Shown here in pieces: positions 8,321 through 17,617 of a stretch of 64,000 nucleotides of DNA. The position numbers and the translations under genes are program-made. The notes under the pieces were generated by a model that saw nothing but the letters and a program-made list of their open reading frames with translations, did not search any database and was not told the origin of the DNA. How positions within the stretch are numbered: the stretch's first letter is position 1; each line of letters begins with the position of its first letter. The stretch is from the NCBI GenBank assembly GCA_035356615.1, contig DAOQSN010000014.1, positions 43,455-107,454 on the forward strand, in the 5' to 3' direction. This DNA is from JAKQDH01 sp029558835. GTDB lineage: Bacteria; Planctomycetota; Phycisphaerae; UBA1845.

Positions 8321-9079
8321 ATGACGCAGACGCCGCTGGATCCGCAGCAGGTATTGGGAGTAACGCGGGCCCAGTTGCCGCGGCACATCGCCATTATCAT
8401 GGACGGCAACGGCCGGTGGGCGCAGCAGCGCGGCCAGCCGCGCATCCGCGGGCATGTGCAAGGAGCCGAGGCCGTGCGCACCGTGGTCACGCAGTGCGCA
8501 CGCCTCGGGATCGAGGTTCTTACGTTATACAGTTTCAGCACGGAGAACTGGAGCCGGCCGCGCGACGAGGTGGAGTTCCTCATGCGGCTTTATGTAGAGT
8601 ACCTGCGTTCCGAGCGCCCCACGATCATGGAGAACAACGTCCGCTTCGTGCACCTGGGTCGGCGCGCGGGCCTGCCAGAGGATGTCCTGGCGGAAATGGA
8701 CGAGACGCTACATCTGAGTCGTGACAACACGGGCCTGGCCGTGTGCCTGGCGCTGAACTATGGCGGACGGGCGGAAATCGTCGATGCGGTCCGGAAGCTG
8801 GCGGAGCGGGTGGAGGGCGGGGGGTTGCAGCCGGCCGACATCGACGAGGCATGCGTCGGCAAGGCACTGTATACGGCGGGTCTGCCGGACCCGGACCTGC
8901 TGATTCGCACGGCCGGTCAGCGCCGCATCAGCAACTTCCTGCTCTGGCAAATCAGCTACGCGGAGATTCACGTTACGGAAACGCTCTGGCCGAACTTCGG
9001 AGTAGAGGACCTCCACGCGGCCATCCGTGACTACGCCGGGCGCCGCCGCAGCTTCGGCGGCACCGCCGGCAGCGGTTGA
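8321..9079 (+). CDS. uppS: isoprenyl transferase (undecaprenyl diphosphate synthase)
   Basis: This cis-prenyltransferase extends farnesyl diphosphate with isopentenyl diphosphate to the C55 lipid carrier for cell-wall and glycan synthesis. The 252 residues carry the family blocks in order: IAIIMDGNGRWAQQRG near 23-38 with the magnesium-binding aspartate, LYSFSTENWSRP, LNYGGRAEIVDA, and the C-terminal RTAGQRRISNFLLWQISYAE. That last block usually reads RTSGE or RTGGE followed by xRxSN; here the glutamate is Q. The downstream glutamate of SYAE that also binds magnesium is kept. The ATG at 8321 is chosen by similarity to family N termini. The stop codon lies beside a family B repeat. Confidence 0.95.
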   Translation: MTQTPLDPQQVLGVTRAQLPRHIAIIMDGNGRWAQQRGQPRIRGHVQGAEAVRTVVTQCARLGIEVLTLYSFSTENWSRPRDEVEFLMRLYVEYLRSERPTIMENNVRFVHLGRRAGLPEDVLAEMDETLHLSRDNTGLAVCLALNYGGRAEIVDAVRKLAERVEGGGLQPADIDEACVGKALYTAGLPDPDLLIRTAGQRRISNFLLWQISYAEIHVTETLWPNFGVEDLHAAIRDYAGRRRSFGGTAGSG

Positions 9080-9240
9080 ACAACTCCACACACATGAGAG
9101 ACCGGCACTCCGCCGCGGGTGGCATGGCCAAGCGTAGCGCCGCCATGCCGAAGGTGCTTGCCTGTCGTCGCTCAGCGCTGGCAATGCATGCCGGCGCCCG
9201 CTGGTGGCGGGCTTGGGCATGCCACCCGGCGGTCGGAACA
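9076..9240 (+). repeat. family B palindromic interspersed repeat, copy 1
   Basis: About 165 bp starting at the uppS stop codon. It begins with GAACAACTCCACAC and has the inverted pair GTGGCATGGCCAAGC (9119-9133) and GCTTGGGCATGCCAC (9211-9225). Other copies are at 25948-26115, 32430-32590, 34803-35015 and 58944-59110. The block CAAGCG(T/C)AGCGCCGCCATGC following the left arm is shared by copies. No coding potential. Confidence 0.8.
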
Positions 9241-9280
9241 TCCCGGCTGTCGGTACAGCCCGGAGCGTGGGATGTCTTGT

Positions 9281-10714
9281 TCACTGTTGAGGTTGCCCGA
9301 CGTCTCCGGTGGCCACACTCACCAGCGGCAGGCCCTGCACGTGTTTCGCAAGAGCCGCGTTGACCTGTCGCAGGGTGAGCGTCTTGCCCCGGTCGATGAG
9401 GCGCTGTTGGAAACGCAACGTTCGATCGAGGCACAGACCGCGGACCAGCTCATGGGCCACGATGGAGTCGGAGGCCAGCGCGTTGTTGAACATCTGCACG
9501 GAGGCAATCCTGACGCTGCGGAGCTCCTGTTCGGTCAGGCCCTCGGCGGCCCAGCGCTGGAACTCCTCGCGCATGATCTGCCGGACCCGGGCGGCCTGGG
9601 CGGGCGGGCAGATGGCATAGCACACCAGCGCGGTCCAGTCGTCCTCAGCCTTGGGTTGCAGATGGCCCTGCACCAGGTACGCCAACCCTCCCTCGCGGCG
9701 CAGCCGGTCGGCCAGCCGGCTCTGCCCGCCAACCGCGAGAGTCTGCACGGCAAGGTCCAAAGCGGCAAAGTCCGGGTGGCCGTCGTCGAAGGGAAGGACC
9801 GTCCCGAGCAGTACCCAGGCGGCGGGACTGTCTGGCGTGGGGACGCTCACGTCCACGGGGACGAGCGTCTGGGCCGGGCGGGGGACGCGCTCATAGGGCA
9901 CCGGCGACGTAAAGGTGCTGAAGGCGCGTTGCAGCGCGGTGACGGTCGCAGCGCGCTCAAAGTCTCCCACGATGCTGACGCAGAGGCCGCTCGCCCCGAA
10001 CGTCCGCGTGAACAGCCTTTCCACGTCCTCGCGGGTCAGCGCGCGCAACGCGTCGACCTGCTCCGGGATGGTCGGAATGTAATGCAGGTGGCCGGGGGGC
10101 CAGGGAGTAAGGGCACGGCGCAGGTCGGTTACGGCGAGGCGCCGGGGGTCCGTGCCCGCCTGTTTGAGCGAGGTCAAGTGGTCCTTGCGCGCCGCTTCGA
10201 ACTCATCCGGCGAGAACAGCGGGTGCCGCAGGAGGCGACCGACGAGTTCGAGCGCCTCCGGCAGGTGGGCCTGATCGCTCGTCAGCGACACGAGCAGCGT
10301 ACCGGGGCCGCCTTCCACCTCATCGATGCCCCAGAACCGCACCTCGGTCTGCAGGCGGCGCAGCGCGTCCAGCCAATCGGCACGACTCAACTGCGCGGAA
10401 CCGCGCTGGAGCATTTCGGGCAGGAGGGTGAGGGCCGCCCGCTGACCGGTCAAGGTCTCCGGGCCGCCGAAGTGAAACGCCAGGCAGGCCTCGACCGTGC
10501 GCCCGCGCGTGCGCTTGGGCAGGAGCGCGACGCGGATGTCGTTCTCCAGCGTGAGGCGCTCCACGCGTGCTTCGATGCTCGCAACGGTGGCGACGAAGGG
10601 GCCGTCGGGCGGCGGTGGCTCCGGGTCGTCCTGCCCCCACGCGCTGGGCGGCAACAGCAGGCCGACGGCCAAGCCGACGAGACGGACGCGTATATGCGCG
10701 GGACAAGCCGACAT
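9281..10714 (-). CDS. M16-family (insulinase-like) protein lacking the zinc site
   Basis: This protein of 477 residues has a signal peptide (MSACPAHIRV to about residue 28, ending SAWGQ) and the two-lobed M16 fold. Conserved M16 patches include LFSPDEFEAARKDH near 165-180 and GQSRLADRLRREGGLAYLV around 325-343. The usual HxxEH zinc motif is missing: the matching region reads GQRAALTLLPEMLQRGS. Bacterial M16 proteins often come as a catalytic and a non-catalytic pair, and this looks like the non-catalytic partner, yet no catalytic M16 gene is adjacent. It is probably periplasmic. The start is the ATG at 10714, with only a weak ribosome site. Confidence 0.8.
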   Translation of the reverse strand: MSACPAHIRVRLVGLAVGLLLPPSAWGQDDPEPPPPDGPFVATVASIEARVERLTLENDIRVALLPKRTRGRTVEACLAFHFGGPETLTGQRAALTLLPEMLQRGSAQLSRADWLDALRRLQTEVRFWGIDEVEGGPGTLLVSLTSDQAHLPEALELVGRLLRHPLFSPDEFEAARKDHLTSLKQAGTDPRRLAVTDLRRALTPWPPGHLHYIPTIPEQVDALRALTREDVERLFTRTFGASGLCVSIVGDFERAATVTALQRAFSTFTSPVPYERVPRPAQTLVPVDVSVPTPDSPAAWVLLGTVLPFDDGHPDFAALDLAVQTLAVGGQSRLADRLRREGGLAYLVQGHLQPKAEDDWTALVCYAICPPAQAARVRQIMREEFQRWAAEGLTEQELRSVRIASVQMFNNALASDSIVAHELVRGLCLDRTLRFQQRLIDRGKTLTLRQVNAALAKHVQGLPLVSVATGDVGQPQQ

Positions 10715-10928
10715 CGGTACACACCCTGGTGCCTTCGCCCATTATGCCGTCGCACTCCGGGGCGTGTCAATCGCCGGGCGCGCGATCTGACGTGATCCTA
10801 CGCTCGGGCGACGTGCGGCCGGGCGGGTTGACGCTTGGGCACCGCGGCCCAATGATGGTCAGGTCGGCACCGCGTACCCGAGGGACATCGGCCGGTAGGG
10901 GTGCCCAGCGGGCAGCCGAGACGAGATC

Positions 10929-11375
10929 ATGAGCCGTAAGCAGAAATGGTATCAGGATGGTCTGCATTTCACGTGCACCCAGTGCGGGCACTGCTGCAGC
11001 GGCGCACCCGGGTACGTGTGGGTAACGAAGGAGGAGATCGTTCGGATTGCACGGTTTCTGGAGCGAGATGACGACCGGCTGGCGGAGCATCAAGTGCGCC
11101 GGGTCGGGCTGCACTTCAGCCTGACGGAACGGGCGAACGGTGACTGCGTGTTCCTGACGCGCTCCAACGGAGCAACCGGCTGCGCGATCTACCCGGTCCG
11201 CCCACTCCAGTGCCGCACCTGGCCGTTCTGGAGTCAGAACCTGGCTGCGCGCACGGCGTGGGACTCGGCCGCCGCCGGTTGCCCCGGCATGAACTGCGGG
11301 AAGTTCTACAGTGTCGGCCTGATCGAGGCGATCCGCACCACGCGCCGGACGGAGGAACTGCCCGTCACTCCGTAA
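10929..11375 (+). CDS. YkgJ-family cysteine cluster protein
   Basis: This protein of 148 residues has the CxxCxxCC cluster at about residues 16-23 (CTQCGHCC), followed by a second cysteine group in IYPVRPLQCRTWPF and a final CPGMNC. This is the pattern of the YkgJ / Fe-S or zinc-chelating domain family, whose biochemical role is not settled. It lies between the divergently transcribed M16 gene and the convergent polA gene. The ATG at 10929 sits behind GAGACGAGATC, a modest ribosome site. No partner gene nearby suggests a specific role. Confidence 0.85.
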   Translation: MSRKQKWYQDGLHFTCTQCGHCCSGAPGYVWVTKEEIVRIARFLERDDDRLAEHQVRRVGLHFSLTERANGDCVFLTRSNGATGCAIYPVRPLQCRTWPFWSQNLAARTAWDSAAAGCPGMNCGKFYSVGLIEAIRTTRRTEELPVTP

Positions 11376-11637
11376 CAGCCTGTTGCACGACTCCGGGACC
11401 GGACCGAGAGCCTCGAAGACCGGCGCGTGGGACGGTTCCCCCGTCGGCCGCCCGGGGGCCCGACGCTGCTTCGTCCACAGGCCGCTGGGCCAGCTCCGGG
11501 CCTGGCGTGGGCGGCAGAGCTTCCACTCCGTCGTGGTCGGCCCCTCGCCCATCGGTGGAGTTGCACGAAGGTGTGGTTATAACAAGGCTCGCGCCCGCGG
11601 CACCGATCACGGACGTCCCGGGGGCGGCTGATCCCAC

Positions 11638-14484
11638 CTACTTGCCTTCGTACCAGTTGCGTCCCCAGGCGAGATCGACCGCGATGGGTACCTCGAGCGG
11701 CAGGGCGTTCGTCATCTTGTCGCGTACCAGGTCGGACGTCGCTTGCACCTCGGCCTCCGGAACCTCGAAGATCAGTTCGTCGTGAACTTGCAGCAGCATG
11801 CGCGCCGGGTGGCGGGCGGCCCGCAGCGCCTGGTGAATGTCGATCATGGCGCGCTTGATGAGGTCGGCTGCAGAGCCCTGGACGACCGTGTTGACGGCGA
11901 TGCGTTCGCCGAAGCCGACCTGCTGGCGGTTCTTGGAGTGCAGTTCGGGCACCGGTCGGCGGCGCCCGAGGATGGTTTCGGCATAGCCTTTGCGGCGGGC
12001 GTCGGCAATGCACTGATCGGTGAACTTGCGGATGCCGCGATAGCGCGCGAAGTAGGCGTCGATGAACACGCGCGCCTCCTCGACCGGGATGCCCAGTGCC
12101 CGCGACAGACCGAAGGGCGTCTGGCCGTAGATGATGCCGAAGTTGACGGCCTTGGCGGCGCTGCGCTGGGCGGGCGTTACGGCGTCCGGGGCGATGCCGT
12201 TCACCTCCGCCGCCACGGCGCGGTGGATGTCCTGCCCTGCGCGGAAGGCCGCCAGCAGCGCAGGATCGCGACAGAAGTGGGCCAGCAGGCGCAGCTCGAT
12301 CTGCGAGTAATCGGCGGTGAGCAGCACGTTGCCCGGCTCCCCGGCCACGAAGGCGGTGCGGATGCGGCGGCCCAGGTCGCTGCGGATCGGGATGTTCTGC
12401 AAGTTGGGGTCCGAGGACGAGAGCCGGCCGGTGACGGCCACGGTCTGATGGAAACTGGCGTGAATGCGCCCCGTGCGCGGGCTGACCATCAGCGGCAGCG
12501 TATCGAGGTAGGTGCCCTTCAGCTTGGCGAGTTCGCGGTACTCCTGAACCAGCGCGGGCACGGGGTGGCCGGTACGTTCCGTGAGGGCTTCGAGCGTCTC
12601 GGCATCAGTGCTGCGTCCGGTCTTGGTCTTGCGGAGCACGGGGAGCTGTAATTCATTGAAAAGTACGTTGGCCAGTTGCTTGGGCGAATCGAGGTTAAAC
12701 TCGTGCCCGGCGGCCTGGTGCGTGCGCTTCTTCAGCTCGAGCAGCCGATCCGCGAGCGCGTCGCCGAGCCGGCGGAGCACGCTCGGATCGAGCGCCACGC
12801 CGTTGTGCTCCATCTCCACCAGCACCTCGACCAGCGGCATCTCAACCTCGTAGAAGAGCTTTTCATATGGGCCGCCGACAATCTGCGGTTCGAGCACTTC
12901 CCGCAGGCGCCAGGTGAAGTCCGCATCTTCGCCGGCGTATTCGCAGACGCGCTCCGGGGGGACCTGATCCATCGTGATCTGACTCTTGCCACTGCCAATC
13001 AGGGCACTCGTCGGAATCTTGTCGTAGCCGAAGAACGACTTGCTCAGTGAGTCCAACGAGAATGAGCCACGCAATGGATCGAGCAGAAACGCGGCAATCA
13101 TCGTGTCGAACGCCAAGCCGCGGACTTCGACGCCGACCTGGCGCAGCATCAGCACGTCGTACTTGAGGTTCTGGCCGACCTTGGCGACGGTGGGATCCTC
13201 GAGCATCGGTTTCACACCGTCGATCACCATGGGCAGCGGCAACACGCGCCCGGTCGTGGCTCGAACGGGCAGGTAGGAGGCGTGCCCGGTCTCCCAGGCA
13301 AATGCCAAGCCGACGAGGTTCGCATCAACGGGGCGCAGGCCGGTCGTTTCCGTGTCGAAGGCAAACGTGCGCTGCGGACGCAACGCCTGGAGAAACTGCG
13401 CGAAGCGTTCCGGCGTGTCGATCAGTTCATACTCGCCGCGACTGGCGACGGGCTGCGCGGCCGCCGCCGCGAAGGGCAGCTCGGGGGTGACGCCGCTGAA
13501 GAGGGTCACCGGCCTCGCCCCGGCGGCTGCCGGCGCGGACGCCGACGCTGCGGGCGCCGACGCGGGAGTACTCCCGCCGTCCGTCGATACCTCAGCACCC
13601 GCGGGAATCAGGGTCTCCAGGGTTTCGCGCAGACGGCGGAAGCCCAATTCCTCGAAGATGGGTCGCACCGCCGCGGAGGTCAGTCGGTCCGTCCGGCACG
13701 CCTCCAACTCGAACTGAATCGGTACATCGCGGCGCAGCGTCACGAGCTGCCGCGTGATGGGCAACTGAGCCACGAAAGCCTTGACGTTCTCCGCCTGCTT
13801 GGGGGTCAGCTCGTCGGCGTGGGCGAGGACGGCCTCCGCGGAGCCGTAGCGTTCGATGAGCTTGACGGCCGTCTTCGGGCCGATGCCGGGCACGCCGGGC
13901 ACGTTGTCGGTCGAATCGCCGGTGAGCGTCTGAATGTCGATCGCCTGGGCGGGGGTATAACCCTTCATCTCCCGCAGCCGGCGCGGGTCTATGCGCACGT
14001 CCTGCATGGCGTCGTAGAGCACGACGTGTTCATCGAGCAGTTGCTCGAGGTCCTTGTCGCGGCTGGCGATGACGATATTGAGGTCTTGCCCGCGGAGGCG
14101 GTCGACGACGGTAGCGATGACATCATCGGCCTCGAAGCCGGGCACGCGCAGGATCGGAATCCCCAGGGCGGCCACGATGGAGAGGACGCGCTCGGTTTGC
14201 ACGATCAGCGGCTCGGGCATCGCCTCGCGATTGGCCTTGTAGCTGGGGTCCAGGCCACGGCGGAAGACCGTTTCGTCGCTGACATCGAAAGCGGCGGCCA
14301 GGTAGTCGGGCTGATGGTCGCGCAGCAGGTTGAACAGCATGCTGCAAAACAGGTAGGTGGCCTGGGTCGGCTCGCCGGAGGGGCTCGCGAGTTGCCGGCC
14401 GGGCCCGCGCACGTCGTGCAGCGGGGCATGAAACGCCCGGTGAATCTGGTAGTGACCATCGAGGATGTACAGGGTTTTCGGCAT
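11638..14484 (-). CDS. polA: DNA polymerase I
   Basis: This 948-residue protein has all three domains. The N-terminal 5' nuclease (1 to about 300) includes FEADDVIATV and GDSTDNVPGVPGIGPKTA. The 3'-5' exonuclease (about 370-560) keeps its catalytic motif FDTETTG and the later EYAGEDADFTWRL, so proofreading looks intact. The polymerase domain has DYSQIELRLLAHF, the O-helix region KAVNFGIIYGQTPFGLSRALG and VHDELIFEVP near the C terminus. An Ala/Ser/Pro-rich linker joins the first two domains. The ATG at 14484 gives the family N terminus MPKTLYILDG. It ends in TAG. It acts in replication gap-filling and repair. Confidence 0.97.
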   Translation of the reverse strand: MPKTLYILDGHYQIHRAFHAPLHDVRGPGRQLASPSGEPTQATYLFCSMLFNLLRDHQPDYLAAAFDVSDETVFRRGLDPSYKANREAMPEPLIVQTERVLSIVAALGIPILRVPGFEADDVIATVVDRLRGQDLNIVIASRDKDLEQLLDEHVVLYDAMQDVRIDPRRLREMKGYTPAQAIDIQTLTGDSTDNVPGVPGIGPKTAVKLIERYGSAEAVLAHADELTPKQAENVKAFVAQLPITRQLVTLRRDVPIQFELEACRTDRLTSAAVRPIFEELGFRRLRETLETLIPAGAEVSTDGGSTPASAPAASASAPAAAGARPVTLFSGVTPELPFAAAAAQPVASRGEYELIDTPERFAQFLQALRPQRTFAFDTETTGLRPVDANLVGLAFAWETGHASYLPVRATTGRVLPLPMVIDGVKPMLEDPTVAKVGQNLKYDVLMLRQVGVEVRGLAFDTMIAAFLLDPLRGSFSLDSLSKSFFGYDKIPTSALIGSGKSQITMDQVPPERVCEYAGEDADFTWRLREVLEPQIVGGPYEKLFYEVEMPLVEVLVEMEHNGVALDPSVLRRLGDALADRLLELKKRTHQAAGHEFNLDSPKQLANVLFNELQLPVLRKTKTGRSTDAETLEALTERTGHPVPALVQEYRELAKLKGTYLDTLPLMVSPRTGRIHASFHQTVAVTGRLSSSDPNLQNIPIRSDLGRRIRTAFVAGEPGNVLLTADYSQIELRLLAHFCRDPALLAAFRAGQDIHRAVAAEVNGIAPDAVTPAQRSAAKAVNFGIIYGQTPFGLSRALGIPVEEARVFIDAYFARYRGIRKFTDQCIADARRKGYAETILGRRRPVPELHSKNRQQVGFGERIAVNTVVQGSAADLIKRAMIDIHQALRAARHPARMLLQVHDELIFEVPEAEVQATSDLVRDKMTNALPLEVPIAVDLAWGRNWYEGK

Positions 14485-14782
14485 ACTACCGGCCCCGAGC
14501 ACGCGGAGCGTCGTCCGCTCTGAGTGCCAGCACGTGGACCCGCAAGCAGCGAGTCGCCCCATTCACAGGTGAGTTCCAAGGTATCCCTGCCGGGCGATTG
14601 CTACAAGCCCCGTTGGCGAGTGGCGCACGCGGGATCCTGTGCTGATGGTGTTGTGCCGCCGCGCAGAGCGGGCTACACTGCACCTGCGGCAACGGTCGGT
14701 GCGTGGCTGCGGCGCGGGGCGCCGACATCTCGGGCATGCCGGGCGGGCTGCGGTCCTGCGGCTGGTGAAGGAGGGTGCCGGT

Positions 14783-16132
14783 ATGAGTCTCATCCATCTT
14801 GTCTGCGGCGTTTTGACGGCTGGCGCGATGCTCGGGGACCCGCCCCCCGCACCGGCGGGTGCGGTGACGATCAGCCTGAGCGGTGTACCTGATCGATTGG
14901 CCTTTCCACTCCCGGAGGGGTCGAACGTGATCATCACGGCGAGCGTGGCCGGGGCCGAGGTGCGGTCCGTCATGCTCCGCGTGGAGGCGCTGTCCCATCC
15001 TGGAGTGCCGCTGACCCCGGTGGGCGAGGGGAAGTATCAGATCAACCTTGCCGATCCCGCGGTGTGGAACCTGGTGCAGGACTACGGCAAGGCAAACAAC
15101 TTACGGGTCTGGGCGGAGACTGTGGCCGGGGAGACGATATCCAGCGTTGCGGTGTGTTACTCTGTGGTCCAACCTGCCCCGCCGGTCCTGATGGTGCGCA
15201 CGTACCGCTGCGCCCAACCGGACGTACCCGTCGTCTGTGAGTATCACTCGTGGTGGACGCCGGGCGAGTTGGACCGGCTGGAGGTGGTTGGGGGTGGCGT
15301 GGCGGGGGGTGCGGCCTGGGCGACGGCGGATGAAGGGTCTTGGCGTTTCGTCCCGCAGGAGCGCACCTCTTCGTTGGCCCTGCCGCTGACCAAGGAGATC
15401 CGCGACGCCTGGGGACGCACAGGGCTGCTGCGGATTCACCACCGGCACGGGCAGGGCCATGAATACGTGGTGTCCGCCCTGCGGGCGAGGCCCGCAACAC
15501 TGCAGGCCTCCGGAAACCTGGTCAAGGTGACCGTCTATCAGCGGTCGAGCATGTTCATTCCGGGCTCCAACCAGTACCTCACGCTGCGTCTTGATGATAT
15601 CACAGGGGGACAAGTGCTCGCCACTCTGGAGACAGCGGAGGGGCAACGTCTGGTTGACACGGAGTCCATGCGGCCGGGGACAGCCGTTGATTTCGAGTTC
15701 GTTGGGCAACACTACACGCTGAAGACCGAGCAGTTTGTCAACAAACTTCTAGGCACGGATTACGGTATCTTCTCCGTGTCACACCTGGCGTTGACGGAGC
15801 GGGAGAAGATCGACCGCCTGCTGGCAGGGGTGGAGCAAAGCGGGCTCATCTTCATTCGCAACGGCGAGGAACACCCCAGCACGGCGGCCGCCGCGCATTG
15901 GCGGCGCAAGTTCGAGACCGAGGGCCCGCAGGTCAATACGCTCGACGAGTTCATCGAGAAGATTGCGAGCCGGGCGTCGTCCACCGATCAGCCTTATCAG
16001 GTACGGCTCCGCGACGGAACGGTGGTGGAAACCGGTCCGTGGCTGCGCGCGCAGGCGGCGAAACTGCCTGTGGAGGCAGTGACCCGCCAACCGGAGCCCG
16101 CCGCCGTGTCGCCCCAGAGGAACACGCCGTAG
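14783..16132 (+). CDS. secreted protein with C-terminal DUF5329 domain
   Basis: This protein of 449 residues has a short hydrophobic leader (MSLIHLVCGVLTAGAML). About 320 residues of beta-rich sequence follow that I do not recognise. The C-terminal part, about residues 335-425, begins LTEREKIDRLLAGVEQSGL and includes FIRNGEEHPSTAAAAHWRRK, then DEFIEKIASRAS and PYQVRLRDG. This matches the DUF5329 pattern of E. coli YfeK (FVRNGDEH, FIDKVAS, PYIVK), from family knowledge. Function is unknown. The ATG at 14783 is chosen for the AGGAGG ahead of it; upstream in-frame starts lack one. It is divergent from polA. Confidence 0.75.
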   Translation: MSLIHLVCGVLTAGAMLGDPPPAPAGAVTISLSGVPDRLAFPLPEGSNVIITASVAGAEVRSVMLRVEALSHPGVPLTPVGEGKYQINLADPAVWNLVQDYGKANNLRVWAETVAGETISSVAVCYSVVQPAPPVLMVRTYRCAQPDVPVVCEYHSWWTPGELDRLEVVGGGVAGGAAWATADEGSWRFVPQERTSSLALPLTKEIRDAWGRTGLLRIHHRHGQGHEYVVSALRARPATLQASGNLVKVTVYQRSSMFIPGSNQYLTLRLDDITGGQVLATLETAEGQRLVDTESMRPGTAVDFEFVGQHYTLKTEQFVNKLLGTDYGIFSVSHLALTEREKIDRLLAGVEQSGLIFIRNGEEHPSTAAAAHWRRKFETEGPQVNTLDEFIEKIASRASSTDQPYQVRLRDGTVVETGPWLRAQAAKLPVEAVTRQPEPAAVSPQRNTP

Positions 16133-16339
16133 GAAAGACGACCCGCCGAAAGCGGGCGTGCATGGCCAGCAAGTAACGTGGCGCCCGCCAGGCGAAGGCA
16201 CCGGCGTGCGGTCCCGAAGCCCATCCGCCGGCGTGCGGGGGAGCATGAAGTCGTCACGCCCGAGGGGACCGCGCTGTGCTTGGCCGCTTCCCGCACCTCT
16301 TCCCTCAGGTGGGCTGTCGTCCGGTTGGGGCGCAGGCGT

Positions 16340-17617
16340 CTACCCGCCGGTGGCTGCCCGACACAACGGAGCGCCGGGGCGGGCGTCCGTCGAGCAGCCC
16401 AACTTCAGGGCGGCGCGCAGGGCCTGCACCTGGTCCGTGTGTTCCCAGGTAAAGTCCTCGCCCTCGCGGCCGAAATGACCGTGGCGCGCGGTCTCGAAGT
16501 AGATCGGGCGCAGCAGGCGCAGATGCTGAATGATGCCCGCCGGCGTCAGCGGGAACACCTGGCGGACCGCCTGTTCCAAGGCGTCGTCGGCCACGGTGCC
16601 CGTGCCGAAGGTGTCGACGTACACGCTGACGGGCTCGGCGACGCCGATGGCATACGCCAGTTGGATCTCGCAGGCGCGGGCCAACCCGGCGGCGACGACG
16701 TGCTTGGCGATGTAGCGGGCCATGTAGGCCGCCGAGCGGTCCACTTTGCTGGGGTCCTTGCCGGAGAAGGCCCCCCCGCCGTGGCGGCCGCGGCCGCCGT
16801 AGCTGTCCACGATGATCTTCCGACCGGTCAAGCCGCTGTCACAGTGCGGTCCGCCGATCACGAAGCTCCCGGTGGGGTTGATGTGGAAGATGATGTTGTC
16901 GGACCAGAACTGGGGGCACTCGGCCTCAATGACCGGGCGAGCGACCTGCTCGCGGATGATCTCCTTGGCGGCCGCCGAAAGACACCCGCGTGCGTCGAGC
17001 ACAGCCTCGCTGTGCTGCGCGGCAATGACGACGGTATGGATTCCCACGGGCCGACCGTCGGCATAGGTGACCGTGACCTGGGATTTGGCGTCCGGGCGAA
17101 GCCAGTTGACCGCCTCCGTTTGCCGCAGGTGGGCCAGCCGCTCCACCAGGCGATGGGCCAGGTAGATGGGCAGGGGCATGAGTGACCTCGTCTCGTCACA
17201 CGCGAAACCGAACATCAGGCCCTGATCGCCGGCACCCTGCTGCTTGCTTGCGTTGGCCGTGACGCCCTGGTCGATTTCGGGGCTTTGGCCGTGCAGTGCC
17301 CGGAGGACGGCGCAGCCACGGTAGTCGAAGCCGGCGAGCGGGTCGTCATAGCCGATCTTGCGGATCGTCTCACGTACGGTGTCCTCGACGCGCTGGAGGG
17401 CATCGGCGGCGGCCGGGGTATGCACGGTGACCTCGCCCGCCAGCACCACCAGCCCAGTCGTGACCAGGGTCTCGACGGCCACCCGGGCACGGGGATCGTG
17501 TTCGAGCAGGCTGTCGAGGACAGCGTCGGAAATCTGGTCGGCCACCTTGTCGGGGTGGCCCATGGACACCGACTCGGACGTGAACTGCTGTACGACGCGG
17601 GTGTGGCCTCCGGGCAC
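16340..17617 (-). CDS. metK: S-adenosylmethionine synthetase
   Basis: The enzyme makes S-adenosylmethionine from methionine and ATP. The protein has 425 residues, slightly above the usual 385-400. Hallmarks are GHPDKVADQISDAVLD near the N terminus (methionine/ATP binding), the hexapeptide GAGDQG followed by LMFGFA, and the GGGAFSGKDPSKVDRSAAY loop. The start is taken as GTG at 17617 because AGGAGG lies six bases upstream; this gives a short lead before the conserved FTSESVSMGHPD. It ends in TAG. No known SAM riboswitch signature is visible in its 390-bp leader. Confidence 0.96.
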   Translation of the reverse strand: MPGGHTRVVQQFTSESVSMGHPDKVADQISDAVLDSLLEHDPRARVAVETLVTTGLVVLAGEVTVHTPAAADALQRVEDTVRETIRKIGYDDPLAGFDYRGCAVLRALHGQSPEIDQGVTANASKQQGAGDQGLMFGFACDETRSLMPLPIYLAHRLVERLAHLRQTEAVNWLRPDAKSQVTVTYADGRPVGIHTVVIAAQHSEAVLDARGCLSAAAKEIIREQVARPVIEAECPQFWSDNIIFHINPTGSFVIGGPHCDSGLTGRKIIVDSYGGRGRHGGGAFSGKDPSKVDRSAAYMARYIAKHVVAAGLARACEIQLAYAIGVAEPVSVYVDTFGTGTVADDALEQAVRQVFPLTPAGIIQHLRLLRPIYFETARHGHFGREGEDFTWEHTDQVQALRAALKLGCSTDARPGAPLCRAATGG

